A stretch of 64,000 nt of DNA from Peromyscus leucopus (GCF_004664715.2 NC_051069.1:1678001-1742000), one strand, 5' to 3'; positions 33,413-45,123 are shown, numbered from the stretch's first letter. Translations and numbers: made by a program. Notes: generated by a model not told the origin, from the letters alone.

Positions 33413-34234
33413 TGGAGCTCAGAAACGAGTGGTTGTGCTCCATGTGAGCGTGTAGTGCCTCCAAATCCTTCTGTCTCTCTCAGGCACATTTTGAATCTCC
33501 AACCTTCTTGGTTCTTAATGCCCATCCCCACATTTAAACAGGAAGCTGAAAATATAAGCGACAGGCTAGAGACTACAAGGATAAACTGCAGGGTTCACAT
33601 TACTTCAGTTCTGTTTTCCTATGGGATACCCATCCATGAGAATTTTTTGTTTGATTGCGTTTAAAATTTACCAATAAAACAGACATTGAACTATAAAATT
33701 TAAAAATTTGCTTGGCAAGTAAAAATTTGAGTTCACACCAGAGTACTTTGATTGTATTTGAATATCTTAAAATTTAATTTTCTTTACAAAAAAAGCTGTC
33801 CATTGCTTTAAAACTAAAGAATGAGTTGAGAAAATAATGAGTTGAGAAAATAATAATAATGAGTTGCATTAATATTACTGAAAATAATTTTTGTATTATA
33901 GACAGAGGGAACTGAAATGATCTATCTATGTGTCAAGTTTAATGCATGAGGCAGCCCACTAAGTGTGATGAAGGTGATCAGACATGGGCGTATGTTTTTT
34001 CTCCACCACAGCATGGCATACAATGAGTCCCAGTGGAGAGAAATGAGTATTGAAGAGCTCATTCCCAGACAGCCACCCGTGCAAAGCAGGCACCTGGAGG
34101 GGCTGTGTTTCAGTGGGGTCTTGCAGGCTGGCATTGGGGGGAAAGAAAGCAGGCGTGCCTCGGGCAGAGGCACAGGTTCGAAGCTGATAATGTGTCTTTC
34201 AAGCCTGAATATCTTCTGAGAGAAAATTATCTAG
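33413..34234. other. Unique, AT-rich in part, no gene recognised
   Basis: Contains a small 18-bp duplication (AATGAGTTGAGAAAAT, about 33819-33860). Confidence 0.45.
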
Positions 34235-34402
34235 GGAGGAAGAAGGAGAGATGGAGATAGAGGTGAAGGTGGAGGAGGGGGGAAACAGAGGAGCTGGTGA
34301 TGGGAGAGGAGACGAGAAGACAGAGGAAGAAGAGGAGGAAAGGAAATGGAGGAAGAAACAGAGATAGAGGAAAAGGAGAAGATGGAGGAGAGAGGAGAGA
34401 TC
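34235..34402. repeat. GA-rich polypurine tract
   Basis: About 165 bp, roughly 90 percent purine on the plus strand, irregular GGA/GAA. Confidence 0.85.
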
Positions 34403-35002
34403 ATATGTGAGCACATACACGGAGCTAGTTAAACAGCAATGGCCTGGGATCAACCACCAGTGGCCGGCCCCCAGCAACTGCTAAGTCCACCTTAAATTCA
34501 AATCCTACAACCAAAAGTTTCAGAACGTTTGGGGGTTGGTAGTAATGTTGGGATTCTGGAATAAATGGCTTATTATTGACCCTGAGATGCTCATAGCTCA
34601 ACACTAGGGACCTTTATTCAGCCCAGGTGGTGGGTTTCAGAATCCCAAGCCCTCCTGAGATAACACCAAGGCTGTGTGTGGGTTGTGTTGTGAGCAGGAG
34701 ATAGAGGTTCTCTGCCTATTGGTAAAGGTTACCGCTTGGTAAATTGTGAAAGGGACCTATGACCTCAAAAAGAAAGTTCAAAAACAATTTATCTTACTTC
34801 TTTTAAAAATAAGTGTAAGGAAATTTGACATGAAATAGCAGAGCAGAAAAAATAGGATGGAATACCTAACATATTGACTCATTCTGTGAAAAGTCCACTT
34901 AATGTATCTCCCCAGAGGTTGGAAGTTTGTTTGAAAATACAGAGTTTTGAAGCCATGGTGTGCTCTTTGGGGCAGAAGTGAGATTTTTTTAATACCTAAG
35001 AA
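34403..35002. other. Unique sequence, no gene recognised
   Basis: Nothing assigned. Confidence 0.45.
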
Positions 35003-35072
35003 TAAAAAAAGGAAGGGAAGGTAGGAGGGAGAGAAGAAGGGAGGGGAGGAAGGGAGGCAGGCTGACTGACTG
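35003..35072. repeat. GA-rich tract
   Basis: AAGGAAGGGAAGGTAGGAGG-type purine run ending in CTGACTGACTGGCTG. Confidence 0.8.
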
Positions 35073-36792
35073 GCTGATTACCTACCATTAGCTTAGACTG
35101 GGAGGCATCGCAGAGGTTATCCAGCATGTGATTGGGTTCAATCCCCAACTGGGGAGGAGGTGTGTTAGCCTTGGGCTTGTCCTGACAAGAGGGTCACTAG
35201 GAAAGAGGGATCTTGCTTTGACAATTCTGTCACCTCCACTCATCTTTGCAGGCCCAGCCAGCTTCCAATTCTGCCCCAAGAACTGCTAATTGCCCTCTCG
35301 TAACTATTATTAGAGGAGGTAGGCAGAAATGCAATGCACACCCCCAGATGAACACACCCACGGTTTCACAGCAGCTGGGGAGCAGCCCCCAGCATTCTAC
35401 AGAAATCCCCCTTCCTCTTCAAGAGACTCTCCTACCCACCGGCAAACGCCCTGGCCCTGCATGCAGCCCAGTGGGTCCAGAACCCTCCTGATGGGTGCCA
35501 GCTAGATAGGACAAGCCACAGATCAGAGGACAGACATGTGACTTTCACCCTGCCTGGCTCCCACGGGGACCTAGCACACTGTACAGGGAGCAACTGTAGA
35601 GCCGCTGAAGGCCTTGGGCCTGCAAACTGACCTAAAAACACAAATCACCCCGAGAGCGCCCAGCCAAAAAGCCAAAATTGGGTATCTAGATTCCCGCTAC
35701 GGTCTCCCCTCCCTCTGCCCTATTTAACACACCAGCTGCCATGCCGGGTACTCACAGGCGACTCAGCAGGAAGACAAGCTGCCCTGATTTAGACCTGGTC
35801 CACAGACAGAGCAGAGCAGTCCCAAATACGTCCTCCAAGATCATATTTCTGACACCACACCAATGGAGTCTACACAGGGCAAAGGGACCAGCCGCTCTCA
35901 CTGCCAGGAAGGTGGCTGAGCGCTGGTTCCAAGGACAGTCTCTGTTTAAGAGTGGAGCCTTCTCGGTGAAGAACTGGGGTCCAGCCTGCCAGGGGAATCG
36001 GGTTGGCTAAGGGTGGGTAAGATATCCAGACTTCTGTCAAAAGGTCACAGGCACCATAGCTGGCCTTCAGCCGCGCCGCAGTGGGAGATGCAATCTTGCA
36101 TGGGGCAAGACGTTGATGTGCAGACTAAAGGATCCTAGAGTGCCTGTAGGGCTGCTCCAGAGAAGGTGCAGTTCTCAGTCATTGCCACTAGGGGGCGCAG
36201 TGATGTCTCCTTGGTCTCTGAAGAGGCAAAGCTTTTAGTTTAATCTACTATGCTCTGCTAATAATTCTACTTCCAGAAACACAGTTTTTATTTTTCCCAA
36301 TGGTGCTAGGGTTGGGGGGGGGCAAGAGACTCAACGCGAGGAAGGGGTGGCCTCTTTGCACACATTTTCACCTCTATACTCCCATCTTCACATCCACACA
36401 CATCAGCTCACTTTGGGGATCTGCACTCTGCTACCCAGTGGAGTGGTGTGGGTTTAGGAAAACATGTCCGTGACAGCACAAGCCGTACTTATGTTCCAAC
36501 ATTAGGTGAGAAAAGGGCAGTATGCTTGGATGAATTTGTCTGATAATTACAATTGTGTGAAACTATATTTATTTGAAGGGTTGGAAGGGAAGAAAATATT
36601 GGAAGAAAAATGTACTGTCGTTGAGTTTATATCTGAATTTTTATCTATTCCAAATTTTATGTAATATATAGTATAGTATAGTTGCTTTAGTGATCTGAAT
36701 AAAAGTATATCAGCTTCGCCATGGTGGAATAAAGGGTTTGACCAGAACAGTGGAACTCTGGGAACACCTGGAGGATGTGTTAAGTAAGATTC
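35073..36792. other. Unique sequence with a CTCF-type motif
   Basis: About 1.7 kb essentially free of recognised transposons, slightly CpG-richer around 35740-36110. No exon supported. GTTCAATCCCCAAC near 35137 may be a scrap of tRNA-derived SINE. Confidence 0.5.
36182..36200 (+). promoter_or_regulatory. CTCF-type binding motif
   Basis: TTGCCACTAGGGGGCGCAG matches the CTCF core consensus CCANNAGGGGGCGC at every strongly constrained position. It is in unique sequence, not inside a SINE. Occupancy is inferred, not shown. Confidence 0.7.
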
Positions 36793-37010
36793 CCGGGCAC
36801 TGGAGAGATGGAGCAGGGGCTGGGAGTGCTTGGCTGCTCTCTCAAAGACCCAAGTTCAGTTCCCAGCACCCACACTGTATGACTCACAACAGCCTGTAAC
36901 TCCAGCTCTAGGAGACTGATATCCAATTCCGGCCTCCTTGGAGACGCCAATTTACGTGGCACGTTCACGCGCCTGTGCACACACGATAAATGAATAATTT
37001 TTCAAAAAGA
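36793..37010 (+). mobile_element. B3 SINE
   Basis: GGGCACTGGAGAGATGGAGC, GTTCAGTTCCCAGCACCCAC, CTCACAACAGCCTGTAACTC and an A-rich tail with ATAAATGAATAAT. Confidence 0.85.
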
Positions 37011-37142
37011 AGTTTCTTTTAAAATAAAATAATAAAATTAAGATTCCTGGTCCTCTTACAGAGCTCTGAATTCAGTGGGCCTGGGGTACAGCTGGAAATT
37101 GGCGTTTTTGTTCCGAGTGATGCTGCTAGCATGCTATTCCAG

Positions 37143-37530
37143 GCCCTTTTCTGTGGCTATGATCAAATATCCTGACAAAAAGCAGCGTAGGGAAGCTTAC
37201 AGTCATAGTTATAGTCCACCAGAACAGCAATGTTACAGTGGGAGGGGCCCCATGCAGCTGATCACGTGATCCCATACTCAGGAGCACAAAGAACCCAGTG
37301 TGCTCATGCTGCCTGCTCACCTGCTTGCTTTCTCTACTCTTACATGGTTCAGGGCCCCCTGCCTAAGAAATGGTGCCACCCACAGTGGGATGGGTCTTCC
37401 CCCATCAGTGACCAATCAAGCAATCTCCACAGACATACCCACAGGCCAACCCGATCGAGACAGTTTCTCAGTCAAGATTCTCTTTCTTGGTGGTGTGTCA
37501 ATTTGACAGTTAAGAGCTAGCCATCACAAG
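37143..37530 (-). mobile_element. ORR1-type MaLR LTR
   Basis: TCTGTGGCTATGATCAAATA, TGGTGCCACCCACAGTGGGA, CACAGACATACCCACAGGCC and a GTCAATTTGACAGTT end: reversed ORR1 order. Confidence 0.75.
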
Positions 37531-37744
37531 TAGAGGCCACCACAGAGACCCACTAGAAAACCCCAAACAGCCCATGGAGGAGCCAACCATCTGCCCATGC
37601 CTCCTGCCTCCCAAGATGAACTTTTCCTCATGACCCCCCCCCCCAAGGCAAATCTGGCTTCATCTCTAACTCCAGACTAAAAAGCTGGGAATCAGTATTT
37701 TTACTTCTGTCTACTGACCTCCCTCACCAGTAGCTGTGACGTAA

Positions 37745-37875
37745 TTTATTTTTATCTATAGTGGGCTTCTTTATGACATTTATTGCATGTGTATAATGTA
37801 TTTTGACCGTATTTCATCATCATTACATTTTCCCTTTTCTCATCTTTCTTCCACCCTTGCTGATCCTTCTCCTTC

Positions 37876-37925
<50 letters not shown>

Positions 37926-38150
37926 TCATTATGTTGCTTATAGCAGCATGGATGAGAAGTCACTTACAGGATCATGGTCAATTTGCCAGTGGCTATCTCA
38001 CTGAAGAAAATGTCTCTCCTTCACCCAGAAATCACCAACTACGTATAAATCCTCATAGAATGGTGGGCCTTGGGAGTTCCTCTCCTGCTTCCATAAAAGA
38101 ATGCTGGTGGACGCAATTTTCCAAATCTACATTAAATCCAAGGTACTCAT
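37745..38150 (-). mobile_element. Rodent L1 3' UTR with embedded GT repeat
   Basis: ATGTATTTTGACCGTATTTC, CATTATGTTGCTTATAGCAG, CCAGTGGCTATCTCACTGAA and GAAAATGTCTCTCCTTCACC fit the reversed 3' UTR of rodent L1. A (GT)n run lies at 37878-37924. Confidence 0.7.
37878..37924. repeat. (GT)n microsatellite
   Basis: About 23 uninterrupted GT units. Confidence 0.97.
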
Positions 38151-38701
38151 GAAAATGTGTTCTTCTAAAATAAAACATCTCCAAGCTGGAAAGAACATAT
38201 TTCTTGAGGAAGAGCTTCCGGGCTGAGACTCACTGGTGATGGCTAGACAGATTGCCATCACAGCAGCTCTGAGCCACTCCTTGCCACCCGTGAGAATGTG
38301 CTGGAGGACATTCTTTTCACATGCGCTGGGCAGGATCTCTGAGCTCTCAGATGAGAAGGACTGCCCTGCCCATAATGACGCAAAGCTTTCTGATGTCAGA
38401 TGTCCCAACTCCCTAGTTCTAAGAGGAACTGACATAAGGAAAGAAAAAAAATCTACTGATTTATATTGAAACATGAAATCAACAACATCCAATTGCACGT
38501 TTATTGACCACCCACTGTGTCCCAAGCCCCCAGGTCAGGACAAAAATCACCATTTCCTTACAAAGCCCCTTGGAGGAGTATGTATGTAACATTCAATTCA
38601 GTGTAGTAAGTGTACAAATTTATGTTGTGCTGAGAGTTCTGAGGCAAGAATAGTCAACCAAAAAGGCATTTCAGAGAAGAAGTACTTGATTTAGGAGGGG
38701 T
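38151..38701. other. Unique sequence, no gene recognised
   Basis: Nothing assigned. Confidence 0.4.
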
Positions 38702-38908
38702 TTGTTTTTGTTTTTATGTGTTTTGAGTATTTGCCTGTCTGCAAGCCACATTTCATGCAGTGCCCAAGAAGGCTAGAAGAGGGCATCAGATCCTCTGGAA
38801 CTAGATCTGCAGACAGATACCAGCTGTCAAGTGGGTTCTGGGAGCTGAACCCAGGTCCTCTGGAAGAGTAGCCAGTGCTCTTAACCACTGAGCCATCTCT
38901 CCAGCCCC
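38702..38908 (-). mobile_element. B3 SINE
   Basis: AAGGCTAGAAGAGGGCATCA, GGGAGCTGAACCCAGGTCCT, GCTCTTAACCACTGAGCCAT and CTCTCCAGCCCC. Includes a CTCF-like AGAAGAGGGC block. Confidence 0.9.
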
Positions 38909-39617
38909 TGATTCAAGTCTGAAAGGGAAAGAAGCCGGAGAATATTATAAGGAAAAAGTATGAACCAATCTTGACTTCAAGGGTTGAAAAAAAGGAACAT
39001 GAAATTGAGAATCCGTGAGACTTAGGTATGGCCCAGAGTACAACATAGCAAAAGAAATGAGCAGAATCAAGGAACTCCAAGCCCACCCTCAAGACCTTGA
39101 CCCTGACCCTGGAGGCTGTGCTGCCCAGATGCAGACTGGCATTTGAGAAGGGCGTGGGGGGCCTAGCTGCCTTCTCAGGCTGCCTGGAGAGACTTATCTC
39201 TCAGCCTGGCTGAAGCCCTGGCCACCCTCTTCTGGAGAGCAATGATATCAGCAGGCAAGGGCAAGGGCAGGGACCTGTACTCACCAGTTTTTTTTTAACC
39301 TCACTGGGCCCTCACACAAACATTTGACTCTTCCTTCAAGGCGAGCCCCAGCTTTGAGCCGATCTCTGAAGTATTCTTGTTCATCGCTATTCCAAACACT
39401 AAGTCACGGGAGGGATTCCCATGAAACTAAACCAGCATCACATAGGAATCTTCCATCTTAAAAACCCCTTTACTGGGAAAAGAGAAGCATTTGCAAATTT
39501 CACACTGCACTAGCCTACTGACCAGTAGCCATTTTACATTGAAACGTTCACTCCCACCCTGCATGCGCCCACTGAGTTCTCCCTGTAACCTGTAAACAAC
39601 ACTAGACAGGCACAAAC
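38909..39617. other. Unique sequence, no gene recognised
   Basis: Nothing assigned. Confidence 0.45.
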
Positions 39618-39975
39618 ACCTCTCTCATTGCTGTGACAAGAATACCTGACCAAAAGGAACCGAAGGAAAGAGGAGTTTGTTTTTGGCTCATAGTTTTACG
39701 GCCCATGTGTCAGGGACAACATGGTTAAAAGAGCACAAGGCAGCCTCTAGTGGTGATGGATCCAGTCAGGAAGGAGAGAGAGACGAACGCTGGTGCCCAG
39801 CTTGATTGCTTTTTTTATTCAGTCTGGGACCCAAGGCTATGGGATGGGCTGTCCACATTTAGGGTAGGTATTTCTACCTCAATTAACCTAGTCTAAAACT
39901 CCCTTACAGGCACGCCCAGGGGGTTGTCTAGGTGATTCTAGGCCCTGTCAAGTTGACAATCTTAACCATCACACC
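39618..39975 (-). mobile_element. ORR1-type MaLR LTR
   Basis: CATTGCTGTGACAAGAATAC, TTGGCTCATAGTTTTACGGC, CTCAATTAACCTAGTCTAAA, GTGATTCTAGGCCCTGTCAA and CTTAACCATCACA: reversed older ORR1. Confidence 0.78.
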
Positions 39976-40264
39976 AACTAAGGCCTTTGGAATGCAGCTG
40001 AGATCACGTGCAAGGGAGGTTTCTTCGGCTTACTGCAGCAAGAAAAAGGGACCTGTGGAGAAACCCTCCCTCGTGAGGGGAGTTGAGGCTGCTTAGAACT
40101 GGGCTTGTGTTGAGGAGTCTACTGAAGGCCTGGTAAGCAGAAAAATTCTGAACTGGAGTCCATCAGAAGAGAAAGCAAATGTAAGGCCAGGTAATCATCC
40201 CTGACCAATTATTACACTGCATCATGCATGATCTCAGAGGTGAGGTGGGAAGATGAAAAGGAGG
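39976..40264. other. Unique sequence
   Basis: Nothing assigned. Confidence 0.4.
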
Positions 40265-40352
40265 CTGAATTGAGGTTTGCAGTCTCAAGGACAGAACCCA
40301 GGGCATTGGGCTTGCTGGTCAACCCTCTACCACCGAGCCACGCCCCCAAGTC
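40265..40352 (-). mobile_element. ID-like SINE fragment
   Basis: AAGGACAGAACCCAGGGCAT, TGGGCTTGCTGGTCAACCCT and CTACCACCGAGCCACGCCCC: a reversed ID/tRNA head. Confidence 0.7.
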
Positions 40353-41117
40353 TTGAGCCGAGGCTGATAGAGGAGTACTCATCACACATTCCACACATCC
40401 TAGAGGAGGGGATGGTTTCATGACAACTGTGGCCTCCACAGCCCCCCACCTCTGTCCTAACACAGAGATGGAGGACCCTTCCATACCTGGTTATACTCTG
40501 TAGGTATTGCCTGCGCTCAGCTGGAGTCTTGGGGTCTGACTGCAGGTGAGGTGGATTTTTTTTGTTGGTTTCATGTTCTCTCACATAAAGGATTCCAGGT
40601 GATGTCTCCAAAGCCTGTTAGTACCTCTTCACTCACCGCCTAGCCCGTGGCACTCCCTTCACTTCTAACGTTCTTGAGAAATGAGCCGGTTCCCCTCTGC
40701 ACTGACATCTGAGGTGTCCTCCAGTAATTCGGTGGTTGTCATGGTGCCAGGAGACCCGCAGTGCTCACCTCCCCCTGGTTCAGGACTTTATGTGACTGGG
40801 AAAGGGGAGCATGGAAGGGGAGTTCTGTGTCTAATACGACCTTGTGCCCTGGCTTCACCCTGCATGACTCAACTGCCTGAGGGCTTCAGATTCCCAGACT
40901 CGGGGGACAAAGGCATGATTCTGTATGAACTGTGCAAGCATTCAATGACCATGACACCACGTCTTTGTCAATACACTCTGGACTAGACACGCATCCGTTT
41001 TTGATGGAGTGCAAATGAGGAAAACTCAGATTTGATGCTTTTTGGGGAAGGGGCTCTTATATTGCTTTAATGAAGTAGAGCCAAGATGTGCAAAATGACA
41101 GCGCTGTTCTTGTTTAG
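40353..41117. other. Unique sequence, no gene recognised
   Basis: Nothing assigned. Confidence 0.45.
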
Positions 41118-41306
41118 ATTTGTTTATTTTTAGTTTATGTGTGTGTGTGTTCTGCCTGTTTGTGCACATGTGTGCAGTGCCCACAGAAGCCAGAAGAGGG
41201 CACCCAACAGCCTGGAACTGGAGTTAGAGATGGTTATTGGCTGCAACTTGGGAACTAGGAATTGAACTCGGGTCCTCTTTACTGCTGAGCCATCTCTCCA
41301 GCCCTG
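41118..41306 (-). mobile_element. B3 SINE
   Basis: TGCACATGTGTGCAGTGCCC, AGCCAGAAGAGGGCACCC, GGAATTGAACTCGGGTCCTC and GAGCCATCTCTCCAGCCC. Confidence 0.88.
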
Positions 41307-41342
41307 GCAGCTACTATTTTTAAAAACTTCTCAATGTCCCAA

Positions 41343-41530
41343 AGGCTGTGCCCATTCATTCCCCCTAATATATGGCACCACACTGTGAAATAGGTGTGAC
41401 TGACCCCGATCTACAGATGGGAACATGGTAGCTCAGAGTCATGAAGTCATCTGCTGTGAGTAACTCAACTAATGAGTGGCCAAGTCGCTCGTCACAGTCA
41501 GACCCGTCTGACTCAGCCTTCCAGTAAGCC
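41343..41530 (-). mobile_element. MIR SINE
   Basis: TGTGAAATAGGTGTGACTGA, CTACAGATGGGAACATGGTA and CAGACCCGTCTGACTCAGCC: reversed MIR core. Confidence 0.75.
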
Positions 41531-42137
41531 TAGAATTGCGTATCTGATCCTGCTTCAGTGTGGACTTTCCTGAAAGGAGACCGGACAGGAGGTGTCTCCT
41601 GGGGTCCCTGTGAGAGCACCTTCGCCTTCAGCTCACCCATTCTGCTGTGCATGTCAGCGCCAAAGATCCCGGGACATGTTGTGACCCTCTAACATTCAGC
41701 TGAGCCACTTAGGGGTGACAAGTAGAGACACCTCAATGGCCCAGGAGCAAAGCCATCCACAGAGTCCCAGTCCTCCCTCAAAACTCCATCCTAGCCTGCA
41801 GCTCCCCGAAGTCAAGTCAGAACAAGGCGTGAGCACTAATTCCAGAGGAAGGAGCAGACCTGAGTCAAGGCTGGACATTGTAGGCCGGTGTTAGGGTAGC
41901 CAAAGATCTCTCTAGAGGGTGCCACCCAAGAGTCCTCTAGGTTCATTCAGTTCTATGAACTGAGCTGGGTCCTCATGGTCTCTGTGGCTTAGTATTATCC
42001 ACATAACACAGGGACATCTGCTCTGAGAATAGCCTTCTTGCCAGTGGTACAACTCTCACATTGTCCCATAATGAAGTAATCCCTGCCACCACCATCATGT
42101 CACACAGAGGGGCACCACCAGATTAACAAGTAACCAC
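41531..42137. other. Unique sequence, no gene recognised
   Basis: Nothing assigned. Confidence 0.45.
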
Positions 42138-42488
42138 TGTCTTAGTTACTTTACACAATGTATGATAAAATACCCGACGAGCACCTCAAAGGAGAAAGGG
42201 TTTAATCTGGGATCACAGCTTAAGGTTACAGCACATTGTGAGGGGGAAGTCATGGCGGCAGGAGGCTGACCACATTGTGACCACAGCAGCTGGTCACATT
42301 GTGTCTACAGTCAAGAAGAAGAGAGCCATGAATGCTTGAACTTGCTCACATTTTCCTTTTTATACAACCCAAGATCCCAGCCCAAGGAATGATGCCAGTG
42401 GTGTGTCTTAACATCTCAATTAGCCTTATCATGGTAACTCCCCATCATAGACAGGTAAGGAGTTGATAGGTGATATTAACCATCATAA
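42138..42488 (-). mobile_element. ORR1-type MaLR LTR
   Basis: TGTCTTAGTTACTTTACACA, ATACCCGACGAGCACCTCAA, GGGGAAGTCATGGCGGCAGG and TGATATTAACCATCATAA: reversed ORR1. Confidence 0.75.
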
Positions 42489-42714
42489 TCAGGAAGGGAG
42501 CTGCCCAAGCAGGGAAAACTCCAAGAACCCTCTCAGGAAGGGAAGGTGGGGACCCACCTACCCACCACACCTGGATATCCAAATGGCCAGTGTGACAGGA
42601 AAGTCCACATTCGGGATGACTGTGGATACTATCAACTTACCCAGAGACAGAACCATCCACGATATATGTACCAGGTCTTATGCTGGACTCCAGCATGTTT
42701 ATTGAAGATCCAGT

Positions 42715-43380
42715 GTTTCTCTACCAGAACTGCCATAACAAAGAGCCACAGGCTGAGTGGCTCACACACAGAAATTGATTATCTCATGATTCTGGGAGCG
42801 AGACACTTCCTGATCAAGATGTCCATAGGGTCAGCTTCTCTGGAGTTGTCTCCTCGGCTTTCTGATGACTTTTGATGCCTCCCCTGCCCCATGGACATTG
42901 GTTCTATGTCCCATCTCCATCCCCCACCCCTTCCCATGAGTGTGAGGGTACATACACATGTGGACATGCAGGTACTCATGAATATGTATGCATGCACAGG
43001 CCAAAGGACATCTCAAGCATCATTCCACAGCTGCCATCTCCCTTCTTTGTTGTCACTAAGAAAAGGTCTCTCACTGGAACCCACCAAGTAGCCTAGGCTG
43101 GCTGGTCAGACACCCCCATAGACTGGCCAGTTTCTACTGATATTTCTGGTTTCCTTTTTAACATCAGTCCTGGGGATCAACCCCAGTCCTTGTGTCTGCC
43201 TGACAATCACTTTGCCACCTGAGCCTTCTCTCCGGCCCCTAGTCTTGTCTTCTAAGGGCACCGGTCACATTGGATTGGGGTCTACACCAATGACCTCATT
43301 TAACCTCAAGCAGCACTTTTCAGACCCTGTCTACCTATCTATAATTTTCACATTCTGAGGTGTGCTGACTCATTTTAGAG
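42715..43380 (-). mobile_element. Old MaLR (MLT1/MST-like) LTR split by a SINE
   Basis: AACTGCCATAACAAAGAGCC, GAGTGGCTCACACACAGAAA and TCTCATGATTCTGGGAGCGA lie left of the SINE. TCTAAGGGCACCGGTCACAT, CCAATGACCTCATTTAACCT and CATTCTGAGGTGTGCTGA lie right of it. This is a reversed, mammal-wide MaLR LTR. Confidence 0.65.
42945..43241 (-). mobile_element. RSINE1/B4A-type SINE inserted in MaLR LTR
   Basis: ACATGTGGACATGCAGGTAC, AAGAAAAGGTCTCTCACTGG, CTAGGCTGGCTGGTCAGACA, GGGGATCAACCCCAGTCCTT and TTCTCTCCGGCCCC. Confidence 0.8.
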
Positions 43381-44132
43381 AGCACAGACCCTCTGATCCG
43401 GGGTCCTGGACCACAAACTGAGGATGCTGGGGATGTCATAAATATGCCTTTCTTCTCTTGGAGCTATAACAATGCCTGGGGAGGAAAGAGTCTTAGTGTG
43501 TACATGACATTGGAAAGAGGGTAGGAGGCCCGTACCAGGATCCTTTCCTGGCACTGTGGGAAGTGATAGCCCAGCTAAGGCACACAGGAGCCAGCTGGCA
43601 GCTAGTAGGGACTCAAGGAGGGTGGTCAGCTGCAGCCCCTTTCAGCAAAGTGATTAAGACCTTCTGGCAGTTCCAGCAGTAATTGGCAGGAACCCAGGAA
43701 GGAGTGCTTATCTGGCTCATACTGAGGGTAAGTGATAAACTCACCCTCTGGCACAGACCCTGAATGAAGCATCATCTACTGAGGATGTGCATGGCATGAA
43801 CCCAAAAACGTACTCCCTGCCTTGAGAGATGTTTCTCCCACATAGCCTGTCTGCAGACAGGCCATTGCCTATGCTCACCCAGCCTGGCCTCAGCCAAGGA
43901 GAAAGGGCCCAAGGCCAGTTGCCATCCTCTCCTGGAATGCCTTGCCTCCTCTCCTCCCATTCCTGCCAAGCCCAGAAGGAGGGTACAGTGAGAGCCAGCG
44001 CCCAAGAACAAAGCAGGGGTTGAAGGGCACCCTCCCATACTCTGGGCTCCTGTGCCTAGGCTGTGGGCTCCTGTGCCTAGGCTGCGGGCTCCTGGTCTGC
44101 CAGGGGAAAGCAACTCAACAGATATAAAACAC
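43381..44132. other. Unique sequence, no gene recognised
   Basis: Holds the 21-bp tandem repeat at 44042-44094. The 232-codon minus frame 43772-44470 crosses a SINE and CA-rich DNA and is not credible. Confidence 0.5.
44042..44094. repeat. 21-bp tandem repeat, about 2.5 copies
   Basis: GGGCTCCTGTGCCTAGGCTG repeats with period 21 and one T/C difference. Confidence 0.95.
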
Positions 44133-44400
44133 AGAATCTGGGGAGACAGCTCTTTCAATGAAGTGCTTGCCTCATGAGCCTGAGGATATGGGTTCCCCAC
44201 CCCAGGACACATGTGAACATAGGCAGGAGCATGGTGCACACCTGTAATCTCCGAGCTGGAGAGGAAGACACAAGCACATCTGGGAGACTCCAGGGCCAGC
44301 AAGCCTAACCTAGTTACTGAGCTCCATGCCCATGAAAAAAAAATAGTCTCAAAGGAGGTGGACAGTGTTTCTGAGGGTGAGGGTGCCTCCACATGTACAC
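44133..44400 (+). mobile_element. RSINE1/B4A-type SINE
   Basis: GGGGAGACAGCTCTTTCAAT, CCTGTAATCTCCGAGCTGGA, GGCCAGCAAGCCTAACCTAG and GTGCCTCCACATGTACAC, running into CA-rich DNA. Confidence 0.8.
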
Positions 44401-44498
44401 ACCTACACATGCTCCCATGCATACACATGCTCATACACATGCACATGCTCACACACATACCCATGCTCACACCTACACATGCTCACATGCATATACAT

Positions 44499-44538
<40 letters not shown>
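44401..44538. repeat. CA-rich tail and (CA)n microsatellite
   Basis: Degenerate ACATGC/CACA units grade into a pure CA run at about 44500-44537, at the 3' end of the RSINE1-type element. Confidence 0.9.
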
Positions 44539-44540
<2 letters not shown>

Positions 44541-44604
44541 GCATAATAAAAAGAAATAAAATGTAAATTCCTGAAGAAGATCCTGGAAAGCCCAAAAGAA
44601 CGAG

Positions 44605-44810
44605 GTGTGGTGTCTACAGACCTGGGCTTGAGTCCCAGCTCGGTCAGCTTACCCAGGGGGCTATGGGCCAACCTCTTCTAAGTCCTTGGACCTCATGTTC
44701 ATTCATAATGAGGTGACCAGTGAGACCCCCCTGGGCTGTTCTGAGGCTGAAATAAGATGAAATACTTTGCAGTTCTTCCTTGAAAGTGGTGAAACAAATA
44801 TTTGCAAGTG
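44605..44810 (+). mobile_element. MIR SINE
   Basis: CTACAGACCTGGGCTTGAGT, CCCAGCTCGGTCAGCTTACC, CTCATGTTCATTCATAATGA and GAGGCTGAAATAAGATGAAA: plus-strand MIR. Confidence 0.75.
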
Positions 44811-44990
44811 TGTTTACCAAGTAGTCTGCACCGTGGAACTTGCTTGATTCATGTGCCGCCCCCAAGGTGCTTCCCACCTTTTATTGCAAAAGTGTTGAAA
44901 TAGTTTAAAGGATGTTGAATTAGCATATCCCCTGCAGAGAGTTCAGTAATTGTTAACATTTCCTTGTATTTGCTTTCTCTCTCCCTGTTG

Positions 44991-44992
<2 letters not shown>

Positions 44993-45036
<44 letters not shown>

Positions 45037-45080
45037 CTTGTAAAACCAACTGAGAGGAGCAGGAAACCGACATAGGGACA

Positions 45081-45121
<41 letters not shown>
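44993..45121. repeat. Inverted (TG)n / (CA)n pair
   Basis: A TG run (44994-45034) and a CA run (45083-45121) flank about 48 bp of unique DNA. The arms are complementary over about 39 bp, so one strand can fold into a long hairpin. Confidence 0.95.

Positions 45122-45123
<2 letters not shown>

Noticed and set aside
43772..44470. 232-codon minus-strand frame
   Set aside because: Runs through an RSINE1-type SINE, a 21-bp repeat and CA-rich DNA. No domain.
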